A DNA stretch of 8,669 nt from Bacteroidota bacterium (GCA_003484585.1 DNBZ01000144.1:1-8669), one strand, 5' to 3'. Counted from the first letter of the stretch, positions 1-7,609 are shown. The notes: a model not told the origin generated them from the letters alone. Numbers and translations are program-made.

Positions 1-471
1 TGTCTCATTGTTTGCCCACATAATAGAGATCAGTACGGTCTTATCCGTGATAGCCGCCTCTAGAGCTGCTAGATCTACAAGACCATCTCTCTTCACGTCA
101 AGATAAGTTACTTCACCTCCCATCTTCTCTACTTTCTTACAAGCGTCGAGTACAGCTTTGTGCTCTGTCTTCAGTGTTATGATGTGATTACCCTTACGGC
201 TATACATTTCAAACACCCCTTTGATCCCAAGGTTGTCCGCTTCTGTAGCGCCCGATGTAAAAATAATCTCTTTGCTATCTACTGCCAACAAGTTTCCGAT
301 TTGCTCTCTTGCATAATCCACGGCCTCTTCAGCTTGCCATCCAAATGGATGGTTGCGACTAGCTGCATTGCCCGGTGTCTGATAAAAGAAAGGTAACATT
401 GCCTCAACTGCTCTTGGGTCACAAGGGGTAGTCGAGTTATTGTCAAGATATATTAGTTTTTGAGAACCCAT
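1..471 (-). CDS. iscS: Cysteine desulfurase (IscS/NifS type), 5' part only
   Basis: This is the first 157 codons of a PLP-dependent class V aminotransferase-fold enzyme that takes sulfur from L-cysteine, giving alanine and an enzyme persulfide used for Fe-S clusters and tRNA thiolation in the cytoplasm. Visible landmarks are YLDNNSTTP at residues 8-16, [12 protein letters not shown] at 41-52, [13 protein letters not shown] at 73-85, TEHKAVLD at 102-109 and WANNET at 152-157. His104 and the Thr76 region match the cofactor-contacting positions of E. coli IscS with the same numbering. The PLP lysine and the catalytic cysteine loop lie beyond the left edge and cannot be checked. The ATG start is set by the usual short N-terminus before the YLD motif. 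No Shine-Dalgarno is present, as is usual in Bacteroidota. The gene is divergent from the mutase-like gene. The class (IscS rather than SufS) is judged from the IscS-like SGATEADN and TEHKAVLD motifs. Confidence 0.93.
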   Translation of the reverse strand, partial: MGSQKLIYLDNNSTTPCDPRAVEAMLPFFYQTPGNAASRNHPFGWQAEEAVDYAREQIGNLLAVDSKEIIFTSGATEADNLGIKGVFEMYSRKGNHIITLKTEHKAVLDACKKVEKMGGEVTYLDVKRDGLVDLAALEAAITDKTVLISIMWANNET

Positions 472-517
472 TATATGGTATTGTTTTTTAATTTGGAGAC
501 GATTTGATTTAAGCCTG

Positions 518-525
518 CAAATATA
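518..525 (-). promoter_or_regulatory. Candidate -7 element of the iscS promoter
   Basis: Read on the minus strand this is TATATTTG, a full match to the Bacteroidota -7 consensus TAnnTTTG. It lies 46 bases upstream of the iscS start codon, giving a plausible leader of about 40 bases. No convincing TTTG/TTG -33 partner is found at the usual spacing; that position is occupied by an inverted repeat instead. The -7 match is seen; promoter function is inferred. Confidence 0.5.
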
Positions 526-535
526 ACCATATTCT

Positions 536-568
536 ACCTAAAAGGTTTGAAACACCTTGGATTTAGGT
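536..568. repeat. Nested inverted repeat upstream of the iscS -7 element
   Basis: The outer arms are ACCTAAA (536-542) and TTTAGGT (562-568). The inner arms are AGGT (543-546) and ACCT (554-557), with four unpaired bases on the right side. The structure covers the place where the -33 element for the minus-strand promoter would sit, so it could be an operator, or a hairpin if transcribed. It does not resemble the known IscR site sequence. Function is unknown. Confidence 0.45.
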
Positions 569-744
569 CTCAAGACTTTTGCTTTCATAAGTCAAGGACA
601 ATGCACCGGGATTCAACGCTAGATTTACCGCAGAAATAGCTGTTTTGAAGCTACAGCGCCAAACGGAACCCGTATACCTAAAGATATTTCAATAGTTGCG
701 TACAGCCCACTAAGCGCCTTAGTTATTTCAATAATATATTGGCC

Positions 745-752
745 TATATTTG
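745..752 (+). promoter_or_regulatory. Candidate -7 element for the mutase-like gene
   Basis: TATATTTG fully matches the Bacteroidota TAnnTTTG element on the plus strand, but no TTTG/TTG element is seen 17-23 bases upstream. If used, the leader would be roughly 160 bases and would carry the palindrome at 808-825 and the hairpin at 869-887. This is a weak call because an eight-base AT-rich motif arises easily by chance. Confidence 0.3.
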
Positions 753-807
753 TTATCTGAAACACCCATGCCGATGACCACCTAATCTGTCATAGATAAA
801 ATAATGG

Positions 808-825
808 GTTTGACGTAAATCAAAC
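808..825. promoter_or_regulatory. FNR/CRP-like palindrome upstream of the mutase-like gene
   Basis: This is an exact inverted repeat, GTTTGA-cgtaaa-TCAAAC. Its core at 810-823, TTGACGTAAATCAA, matches 9 of the 10 defined bases of the E. coli FNR consensus TTGATnnnnATCAA. The site lies 92 bases before the TTG start codon. The palindrome is seen directly; binding by a Crp/Fnr-family regulator is inferred, since site preferences in Bacteroidota differ between family members. Confidence 0.4.
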
Positions 826-868
826 TTAACTAGCTATTACGTACGTCTCGGTATAAAACCAATATTTT

Positions 869-887
869 ATGTGCTTTTGTAGCACGT
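869..887 (+). other. Small hairpin before the mutase-like start codon
   Basis: GTGCT (871-875) and AGCAC (881-885) pair around a five-base loop. Flanking A869-T887 and a T-G wobble extend the stem to seven pairs. It ends 29 bases before the TTG start. It has no U-run and is not a terminator. It could be a leader hairpin or chance. Confidence 0.3.
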
Positions 888-916
888 GATAGTATATCAA
901 ACAAAGAAGAAAAACG

Positions 917-1852
917 TTGGAAAAAAGACTAGAAATAAATCAAATATTCGCTAAGCCCACAGTATCTGAGTGGGTAGCTAAAATTAATAAGGACCTAAAG
1001 GGAGCTAAGACGGCTGATGACCTGCATTACTCTATCGAAGAAGGACTGGCAGTCAGTGCTATTCAAGCACATTCCCCACAAGACTTTAAGCCCATATCTC
1101 GTAATCGAGACCACACAATAGCCTGCCACATAGATACTCGCGAAGTCAATTGTAACGCCAACATCAAAAGCTTACTCAATGTCGGTGTCAACACTCTCGT
1201 CATTGATGTTTATGTAAACGTAGATTATGCTGAAGTGTTAAATGGAGTGATACTAGACTATATACAGGTGGTAATCTGTCCTATGGAAGAAGGTGCCGAA
1301 CAAAAAGTGTTGTGTTACATTAAGGAAAGGGGCGGGGACATGAACAAGATCTATAGTCCTAGTTCTAGACGTAAAACTATACACATACCCTTTTCTAGAT
1401 CTGTAAGTGACCAATTGGCCCAATTGCTCCATAAAGTTAACAACAGCACTAGTGATGATATTTTGCTGATATTAGATGGTCAAAAAGATTTTTTATCAGA
1501 AGTAGCAAAAATAAGAGCTGGACACATCCTGCTCGCTAATCTAAATAAAGCACTCAATAAAGAAATAAAATACCGCCTTCTCTCCCAAACCAAACCTTCA
1601 ACTAAAGGGGTGCACGAACTTATACAGTCGTCTTATATGGGATTGGCTTCAATCATCGGAGAAGCTGACGGAATTGTATCTGTAGCACTGGACCCTAAGT
1701 ATAAACTCAATGCAGTGCACACCTATAATCTTATTGTTATGGAGTCCTATATAGGTAAAGTAAGAGATCCTGCGGCAGGCAGTGATCTGATAGAAGAAAT
1801 GACAGAAGCGATCTGTAAAAAAAGTTGGGCGGCGTTTATCGAAAAAGTCTAA
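917..1852 (+). CDS. Short methylmalonyl-CoA mutase small-subunit-like protein (MutA family)
   Basis: This 311-residue protein resembles the non-catalytic (beta, small) subunit of methylmalonyl-CoA mutase, which interconverts methylmalonyl-CoA and succinyl-CoA with the B12-binding subunit MutB. Family-like segments in order are the N-terminal linker (VSEWVAKINKDLKGA, 16-30), the early barrel strand ending in GVNTLVIDV (about 89-97), AKIRAGHILLANL (197-209), the HELIQSSYMGLASIIGEADG stretch (233-252) and ESYIGKVRDPAAGSDLIE (276-293). It is much shorter than typical small subunits (roughly 450 to over 600 residues, from memory). The middle of the TIM barrel appears condensed, and no C-terminal B12 domain or DxHxxG motif is present. 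TTG at 917 is the only sensible start: an in-frame stop lies at 890-892 and the first internal Met is residue 122-123. No mutB follows; the next gene is convergent. It may be a real reduced subunit or a decaying paralogue, though the frame is intact. Confidence 0.72.
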   Translation: MEKRLEINQIFAKPTVSEWVAKINKDLKGAKTADDLHYSIEEGLAVSAIQAHSPQDFKPISRNRDHTIACHIDTREVNCNANIKSLLNVGVNTLVIDVYVNVDYAEVLNGVILDYIQVVICPMEEGAEQKVLCYIKERGGDMNKIYSPSSRRKTIHIPFSRSVSDQLAQLLHKVNNSTSDDILLILDGQKDFLSEVAKIRAGHILLANLNKALNKEIKYRLLSQTKPSTKGVHELIQSSYMGLASIIGEADGIVSVALDPKYKLNAVHTYNLIVMESYIGKVRDPAAGSDLIEEMTEAICKKSWAAFIEKV

Positions 1853-1902
1853 TGTTCGTGGGCTGCCAAAAAGTAGAAATTCTGAAACGCGAGACAAAAA
1901 AC

Positions 1903-1951
1903 AGACCGAATTATAAGAAACTCTAAATTGATCCTTATTAATAATTGGTCT
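1903..1951. terminator. Probable bidirectional terminator between convergent genes
   Basis: AGACC-g-AATTAT (1903-1914) pairs with ATAATTGGTCT (1941-1951), making an 11-bp stem with one bulged G and a large loop that can pair further. On the minus strand the stem is followed by GTTTTTTG, a good U-tract for ending PBP1A transcripts. On the plus strand only four T follow, so it is weaker for the mutase-like gene, which ends 50 bases upstream. It lies about 165 bases beyond the PBP1A stop codon, which lowers confidence. Confidence 0.5.
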
Positions 1952-2115
1952 TTTGACTTGGGGTCTGACTGCCTTGGAATAATTTGCATCCCAGCTATAA
2001 ACAACCAAACATTTCTTAAATGTGTCCTTATAGCGATATGTGCTTGAATGAACATTAAAAGAAATGTGGTGATATCTAAAAACGATTTTAAGAGATCTGA
2101 ATCTTAATAAAAAAC

Positions 2116-4608
2116 CTAAAACTCTTCTTCAAATTCCTCCTCCTCTGGTACAGTGTTTTTCTCCGGCTCAACATACCTATTAGCTCTGTGCTTATCACAA
2201 TCCAACTCCAACGTCTCGTCTGGTATCACAAATCTTGCCTCGGTGTCAAAATTTATAGTTTTATCTGCCTCTACCCTTTTCATAAACTCTCCAAAAAACG
2301 GCCTGGCCATCTGACTACCTGCACCATCTGATATAGATCGAAATCTCATAAACTGCTCCTCGCCGCCTACCCAAGTGCCCACAATTAACTCTGGAGTTAT
2401 TCCCATAAACCAACCATCTCTGTAGTCGTTTGTTGTTCCTGTTTTACCTCCTACTTCACTTTTTATGTGACCCAACGCACTTACCGCACTTGCATTTTTA
2501 AGCATCTCTACCATTGCGTGATTATACTTCGGATTAAGTGCCTTTCTTTGCACAGATGTAGCAGCATATATTTGTCTGCCATTTTTGTCTTCGATACTGG
2601 TGACGAACATTGGTTTGGTATAAGTACCATCATTCGCGTATACTGTATAAGCTCCTGTCATGTCCATCACAGATAAATCTGCAGATCCCAAACAAATAGA
2701 TGGAGAGTTAGGTACCTTACTTTTATCTATCCCGAATTCTGAAACTAAACTCCTAACCAATTCTGGATTTCCTATTTCCGTCATCAATTTGACCGAAATG
2801 CTATTTTTTGATTTTTTCAAACCTTCTTTTAGCGTTAAATTTTCCTTTGAAAATCCGTCAGAGTTTGCTGGAGCCCACGACTTGAGCAATCCAAAATTAA
2901 CGTCATTAGCTGGTATTGTATATTGAATATCTTGTATTTCATAGCAGGGTGACATGGCAAGATTAGCAATTGCTGTAGTATAGATAAATGGTTTAAATGT
3001 AGATCCTACTTGACGATTAGAATTTATGTGATCGTACTGGAAATATTTATGGTTAATGCCTCCTACCCAAGTCCTGACATAGCCTGTCTTGGGATCTACG
3101 GCCATAGAGCCCAATTGCATATGCATCATGTGATATTTAATGCTATCTCTAGGGCTCATTGTCACAGTCTTCTCTCCGCTCGCGGTATACGCGAATACGT
3201 TCATTGGTATTTTCTTGGCGAATACTTTCTTTGATTTTTTTTGTAATGCGCTCCATTTATTTTTTAAAACTGGCCAATATCCACTCGCCAATATTTCCTT
3301 GTATATCTCTGATTGCTTCTTCGTAATATCTCCTTGTTTTATTAATTTAGCTAGGTGTCCAACTTTTGTATCTTCAGCAAATAGTCTAAAAATATCTCCA
3401 TCTAAAAGCCTTGCACCCTTTATCTCTGCAGAAATTTTACTCGTAATTTCTGACAAGTGCGATGCTCTCATTTTTTTAAATCTCTCTGTGGTTCTTACTT
3501 TCCGATTAAGACTCGCTTTACGCCCTTTCTTTTGCGCTTCATTGGCCTTATATGTCCAAATATCCTTGTCCTTCCATCTAGAGAAAAACTTTTCCTGCAA
3601 CTTACTCATATGTACTTTAAGTGATGCCTCTGCATGACGTTGCATATCCTTATCTAAGGTAGTTTTGATAATAAGACCGTCTGTGTAAATATTATACTTT
3701 GTCCCATCTGGCTTTGTAATATTTTTATTTTTAAGAAGATTTTTTACCCACTTTTTAAGTTCTGCCCGAAAATATGGTGCTGGACCTTCATAGTGATTTG
3801 TCCTTTTAAAATTGGACATATTTATTGGCTTCCCATCTAGAATTTTATATTCTTCCTTGGTGATGTATCCGTTCTTCACCATTTGATTCATCACTACAGA
3901 CCTTCTGCGTAATGCATTATCGGGCTTTCGTACGGGGTTGTAATACGAAGGGTTTTTTAGCATGCCCACCAATATCGCAGATTCGTCAATTGAGAGTTCT
4001 GATTGACCTTTGCCAAAATATGTTTTTGCAGCTGCGCTGATGCCATCAGATTCATAGAGGAAATCATATTTATTAAGATACATTGCCATAATCTCTCCTT
4101 TGGTATATCTCTTTTCAAATTCTGTAGCGATAACCAACTCTTTAAGTTTTTGCCAACTTCTCAAAACTATGTTTCGGCTTCTTTTTGTAAAAAACTGTTT
4201 GGCCAACTGCTGAGTTATCGTACTAGCTCCTCCTTTCTTTCCAAGATATACAAATGCTCTAATCGTACTTCTAACATCTATTCCTGTATGATCAAAATAT
4301 CTTTCATCTTCTGTAGCAACAAGTGCATTAACAATATTGGGGTTTAACTCTTCGAATCTAACATTCTTTCGATTATATTTAAAGAAGGCACCTAACGACC
4401 GATCTCTGTGATCAAGTATTTGAGTGGCTAATTCGATATTAGGGTTTTCTAGTTCGCTCGTATCTGGTAGCTGTGTAGTAGATATCAACACGAAAACAGC
4501 AATCAGAGCAAATATTCCCGCGAATACAGAAAGCCACATAATTTTGATATAGCTTCCAAATGAACTCTCTGTCTTCGGTTTCTTTTTATTCGATTTCTTC
4601 TGAGCCAT
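2116..4608 (-). CDS. Penicillin-binding protein 1A, bifunctional transglycosylase/transpeptidase
   Basis: This 830-residue class A PBP polymerises lipid II glycan strands and cross-links their peptides outside the inner membrane. A basic cytoplasmic N-terminus (KKSNKKKPK) precedes one membrane anchor at about 21-43. The glycosyltransferase 51 domain (about 75-250) has EDERYFDHTG with catalytic Glu100, GGASTITQQLAKQ (126-138) and an intact later region up to NPSYYNP (219-225). The transpeptidase domain (about 440-775) has STFK with nucleophile Ser536 and Lys539, SKN at 600-602 and KTGT at 722-725, so both activities look intact. A basic linker of about 120 residues between the domains is, as I recall, usual in Bacteroidota PBP1A. 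The C-terminus is a strongly acidic tail. The ATG start has no Shine-Dalgarno, and no TAnnTTTG promoter is found in the upstream gap. It is convergent with the mutase-like gene; ppiD lies upstream on the same strand but behind a terminator. The symbols mrcA/ponA would be possible, but I leave the field empty. Confidence 0.96.
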   Translation of the reverse strand: MAQKKSNKKKPKTESSFGSYIKIMWLSVFAGIFALIAVFVLISTTQLPDTSELENPNIELATQILDHRDRSLGAFFKYNRKNVRFEELNPNIVNALVATEDERYFDHTGIDVRSTIRAFVYLGKKGGASTITQQLAKQFFTKRSRNIVLRSWQKLKELVIATEFEKRYTKGEIMAMYLNKYDFLYESDGISAAAKTYFGKGQSELSIDESAILVGMLKNPSYYNPVRKPDNALRRRSVVMNQMVKNGYITKEEYKILDGKPINMSNFKRTNHYEGPAPYFRAELKKWVKNLLKNKNITKPDGTKYNIYTDGLIIKTTLDKDMQRHAEASLKVHMSKLQEKFFSRWKDKDIWTYKANEAQKKGRKASLNRKVRTTERFKKMRASHLSEITSKISAEIKGARLLDGDIFRLFAEDTKVGHLAKLIKQGDITKKQSEIYKEILASGYWPVLKNKWSALQKKSKKVFAKKIPMNVFAYTASGEKTVTMSPRDSIKYHMMHMQLGSMAVDPKTGYVRTWVGGINHKYFQYDHINSNRQVGSTFKPFIYTTAIANLAMSPCYEIQDIQYTIPANDVNFGLLKSWAPANSDGFSKENLTLKEGLKKSKNSISVKLMTEIGNPELVRSLVSEFGIDKSKVPNSPSICLGSADLSVMDMTGAYTVYANDGTYTKPMFVTSIEDKNGRQIYAATSVQRKALNPKYNHAMVEMLKNASAVSALGHIKSEVGGKTGTTNDYRDGWFMGITPELIVGTWVGGEEQFMRFRSISDGAGSQMARPFFGEFMKRVEADKTINFDTEARFVIPDETLELDCDKHRANRYVEPEKNTVPEEEEFEEEF

Positions 4609-4619
4609 AGGTTTCTATG
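4606..4619 (-). promoter_or_regulatory. Hairpin containing the PBP1A start codon
   Basis: On the minus strand CATAG-aaac-CTATG forms a five-pair stem with a four-base loop, and the final ATG is the PBP1A start codon. A stem over the initiation codon could dampen translation, but it is short and AT-rich, so chance is a fair explanation. Confidence 0.3.
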
Positions 4620-4763
4620 CTTAAATATTGTAGATAACAATCCAAGTGAATACGAATCTTTTAAACTCTTCGCCAAAAGAATTACTAACGGGTAAAAGTA
4701 TCTAAAAAATTTAATATATTATAATTAAAACACATGTGTATTGGCCTCATATTCTAATGTTTG

Positions 4764-4778
4764 AGACAAAATTTGTCT
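4764..4778. repeat. 15-bp palindrome in the PBP1A upstream region
   Basis: AGACAAA and TTTGTCT are exact inverted arms around a single central A. It lies 156 bases upstream of the PBP1A start codon. The form fits a dimeric repressor site, but no known operator is recognised. Confidence 0.35.
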
Positions 4779-5416
4779 AGTTGTATATCTATGGGTGCGC
4801 GTTTTTAGTTAATAACGAAAATTCGTAGTTGGTTATTGAGTGCGTATTAAAATTGCATATAAAAGGTAATGAAAATAAACACCAAATGGGAACGTATCCC
4901 TAGGGGTATAAAAACAAATGCCACCACCCTTTTGACCCGAATTTTTCCGTAAAAAACATCTTTAGAGCACCATGCTGAAAAGGCCAAGTTCAGTAAATAT
5001 CAATAATTTAAAACAACTACTGTATAGGTTTTTCTAGAGCCAAAGGCGCTATCTATAGATTACGATCTGAACAATTTTAGCGTTAGGATATATTTAATAC
5101 AAACACCAACGAGGACTAAAACAAAATCAATAAGAAGGCCGAGAATATACAGAGGCTCTGGCCGGAAAAGGCGAGGTCATATAAGGTGCCAAAGAATTGA
5201 AAGGTAAATTTTTCTCCGTAATGAAGTTGTTGTTAAATGAGTTGATCTGATTTTTTGAAAAGGGTAAAATTTAAATTAAAAGGCTGTTCGCTGTTCTTAG
5301 ATTGTCGCCAATGCTACGGAGTTTAATCGCTGGATCAGATAATATATAATCTTTTTTAGAATAAACTTCAACGTAACATTGTGCGGTACTGCTATTAAGA
5401 AACTGTGCTACAACAA

Positions 5417-5448
5417 AAATCCCAAAGAACCGCAGGCCTTTGGGATTT
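5417..5448 (-). terminator. Intrinsic terminator of ppiD
   Basis: AAATCCCAAAG (5417-5427) and CTTTGGGATTT (5438-5448) form a perfect 11-bp stem with a 10-base loop. Read on the minus strand, the stem ends in a T-rich run (ATTTTTGTTG). It lies 62 bases beyond the ppiD stop codon. This separates ppiD from PBP1A transcriptionally. Confidence 0.85.
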
Positions 5449-5509
5449 GTACATTCTTAGGTGTCACTAAATACACCTTTCACTCTTTTTTACCTAAAGA
5501 AAAACCTAG

Positions 5510-7609
5510 TTAAAAGAAAGTTGCTCTATTGTCTTCGATTTCTACTGTTTTCTTAAGGGCCTGGATAGTCTTAAGCTCTGCTTGACTTCTAGAAGATCTA
5601 GTTTTAAGTTGTCTCATCTGTGGTATATTTGCAACCGTTCCTTCTGTCTTATCTGTAGGTGACACTAAAAAAACTCCTGAGCTACCAATTACTGCTGACG
5701 TACCGTTTACGTCCGTAGCGAATGCTTTCGCAATTACCTTGTTTTCAGATCCGATACCTGGGATGAATGAAGCGCCCATAGATACATTATCTGCTGTACT
5801 AACTTCAGCACCATACTTAATTGCTACTGCCGAAAGATCTGAACCTAATGATCCTATAATGGATTCAGCTTTCTTAATGTTGACTAAAGTAGGCTCTAAT
5901 GTATTGCGCATAGACTCAGCCGAAAACATTCCTGGCTTCTGTATACTCTTTAGTAATGTTATTACATACTTGTTGTCAAAATAGTTGACTTTGTCACTGT
6001 ATGAATATACCGTGGGAGACACTTCCCCAACCTGTGTATCAGATTCGTAAGCCCACTTTATCATATCTCTAGAGCTGTTATCTGATCCCAATACACCTAC
6101 ACTATAATCATTGGCTTTAAGTGGTCCTGATGTCTGAAAATTATACCCCATTGCTGAAGCGGCAGTTGACATCGCGGCCATATTTCTATTCTGAGAAACA
6201 AGATCATTTATTTTGTCATTTAATAAATCTTGTGTTTCTTCAGAAGGTATAATCGGAGTACGTACATAAGCTACTTTAAACTTATCGTTTCTATCGTTGT
6301 AAATCAAGTCTTCTACTTTGATAAGATGAACTCCGACCTGTGTTTTCACTTTATATACTCCCCTAGTCCGACCATTGAACACTACATCATTGAACTCTTT
6401 GAGCATTCTTCCTTGTTGGAATGTGCCAAGATCTCCACCATTAACGGCGGATCCAGGATCTTGAGAATTGTCTTCTGCTAGATTAGAGAAGCTTGTTCCT
6501 TTCTTAAGTTCGTTACGTAGACTGTCAATGAACGCATCAGCAGTTGCAAATTCTTCTGGGGTGCCTGTTGTAACCCTTCTTAAAATATGTCTTGCTTCTG
6601 CTGAATCCGGCATTACCTTTTTATCAAGAACCTTAGCCACAAAGTATGATCCCTGCTCAGAGTATGGACCATATACGTCTCCTACAGACACTTCGTCTAG
6701 TTGGTCTTTGAGGCCCTCCGGAAGCTCGTCGTTACTAAAGTATACGCCCGACCAAAACCCTCCGTTGTTTAATGCTACTATTGAATCACTATCCGCTGTC
6801 GCATTTTTAAGGCTTTGACCTGCTTCAATTACTTCTGTTCTCCACTTAGAACTATCTTTTGCAGATGGATATACATCGACTACAGCATACTGCAGTACTC
6901 TAGCCTCTTCTTTTGAAGTATATTTTGTTGCGCTTTCCGCCATATACGCTAAGATCTCTGTATCAGAAACTTCTACCTCTATGTCGATTGCATCAAAAGG
7001 TATCTTTACATATGACATGTTCAATGAGCTATTGCTTGCTGCTCCTGTTTCCTCTACTAAAAAATTGGGTGTATATATCGCCTTGGATACTAGATTGCCT
7101 ATCTTGGCTTGTAGTTCTGTCTTTTGGATTTGCTTCTCTTGCTCAACCCAGAAATTTTCAAACTGTGGCGCCAAGGACTCGTTACCTTCAATTAATTGCT
7201 TGTGTTGTTGAAGTGTCGCTCTATCTACTTGCCCTGTCTGGCTATTACGATAATTGTTTGTGATTATAGGGCTTAGTCTATTTCCAAATTGTAGGTCCAT
7301 AAGCTCAGCTTTAGTCACCCCTAGACCAAGTTCATTTGCCTGCTCTTCAACAATTGCTTTCTCTACGAAAAATTCCCAAAGGTTTGCTCTTCTAGAAAAC
7401 ACATCGGGGTTTCCGCTATATAGTGCTGTTTCTGCTTTGCTGAACTCTCTGTAATCAAGCTTCTGTCCTGCGATCTCCCCCATATTCATCGCTGCTCCTC
7501 CCCTATTCGCATTTCCTTGCATATCCATAAGAATAAATGCCGCCAATGCAAAACCGAGAACAATCAGTACAAACCAAAAATTCTTTCTAATAGTACCTAT
7601 TAATGCCAT
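5510..7609 (-). CDS. ppiD: PpiD/SurA-type peptidyl-prolyl cis-trans isomerase, membrane anchored
   Basis: This 699-residue protein is a periplasmic foldase and chaperone that assists newly exported envelope proteins. The N-terminus (MALIGTIRKNFWFVLIVLGF, 1-20) is a short cytoplasmic lead followed by a single membrane anchor at about 11-29, as in PpiD. A SurA_N-like helical chaperone region follows at about 40-190, including a helix with EKAIVEEQANELGLGVTK (83-100). The parvulin (PPIC) domain spans about 337-435, with EARHILRR (338-345), a GGDLGTF turn (391-397) and VGVHLIKVED (425-434). Residues 440-699 form a less conserved C-terminal chaperone half. The length fits Bacteroidota PpiD-like proteins. 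The ATG start is fixed by the anchor and lacks a Shine-Dalgarno. The gene has its own consensus promoter and terminator, so it is likely monocistronic. The symbol follows the domain plan; orthology to E. coli PpiD is not proven. Confidence 0.9.
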   Translation of the reverse strand: MALIGTIRKNFWFVLIVLGFALAAFILMDMQGNANRGGAAMNMGEIAGQKLDYREFSKAETALYSGNPDVFSRRANLWEFFVEKAIVEEQANELGLGVTKAELMDLQFGNRLSPIITNNYRNSQTGQVDRATLQQHKQLIEGNESLAPQFENFWVEQEKQIQKTELQAKIGNLVSKAIYTPNFLVEETGAASNSSLNMSYVKIPFDAIDIEVEVSDTEILAYMAESATKYTSKEEARVLQYAVVDVYPSAKDSSKWRTEVIEAGQSLKNATADSDSIVALNNGGFWSGVYFSNDELPEGLKDQLDEVSVGDVYGPYSEQGSYFVAKVLDKKVMPDSAEARHILRRVTTGTPEEFATADAFIDSLRNELKKGTSFSNLAEDNSQDPGSAVNGGDLGTFQQGRMLKEFNDVVFNGRTRGVYKVKTQVGVHLIKVEDLIYNDRNDKFKVAYVRTPIIPSEETQDLLNDKINDLVSQNRNMAAMSTAASAMGYNFQTSGPLKANDYSVGVLGSDNSSRDMIKWAYESDTQVGEVSPTVYSYSDKVNYFDNKYVITLLKSIQKPGMFSAESMRNTLEPTLVNIKKAESIIGSLGSDLSAVAIKYGAEVSTADNVSMGASFIPGIGSENKVIAKAFATDVNGTSAVIGSSGVFLVSPTDKTEGTVANIPQMRQLKTRSSRSQAELKTIQALKKTVEIEDNRATFF

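Larger units (their letters stand above)
472..916. other. Divergent intergenic region between iscS and the mutase-like gene
   Basis: No credible open reading frame or RNA gene is seen in these 445 bases. They hold the iscS -7 element and its neighbouring inverted repeat, a plus-strand TATATTTG at 745-752, an FNR/CRP-like palindrome at 808-825, an ACGTACGT palindrome at 839-846 and a small hairpin at 869-887. A 10-base direct repeat (TATTTCAATA) occurs at 685-694 and 724-733. Confidence 0.7.
4609..5509. other. 901-bp intergenic region without a recognisable gene
   Basis: No open reading frame with protein-like features, tRNA, tmRNA, RNase P or SRP RNA signature is visible on either strand. 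It is AT-rich, and no TAnnTTTG promoter element is seen for PBP1A. It contains palindromes ACACATGTGT (4730-4739), AGACAAA-a-TTTGTCT (4764-4778), ACGAA-aa-TTCGT (4815-4826), CCCTAGGG (4898-4905) and ATCTATAGAT (5051-5060). Its right end holds the ppiD terminator. It probably holds the PBP1A promoter and leader; an unrecognised small RNA cannot be excluded. Confidence 0.65.

Noticed and set aside
685..733. Two copies of TATTTCAATA
   Set aside because: Only two 10-base AT-rich copies 39 bases apart; this is not a CRISPR array or an iteron set and is consistent with chance.
1649..2008. 119-codon minus-strand open frame overlapping the mutase-like gene end
   Set aside because: More than half is antisense to the mutase-like C-terminus, it crosses the putative terminator, and no domain is recognisable.
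3140..3637. 165-codon open frame on the plus strand, antisense to PBP1A
   Set aside because: It lies wholly inside a clearly functional gene on the other strand, and its Phe/Leu/Cys/Ser-rich composition is that of a shadow frame.
5151..5180. GGCCGGAAAAGG stretch resembling the SRP RNA loop
   Set aside because: The conserved SRP domain IV sequence (CCGGAAGGAAGCAG) is not matched and the flanks do not pair as a proper SRP stem.
2116..7609. A PBP1A-ppiD operon for envelope assembly
   Set aside because: The genes share a strand, but a strong intrinsic terminator follows ppiD and about 900 gene-free bases lie between them.
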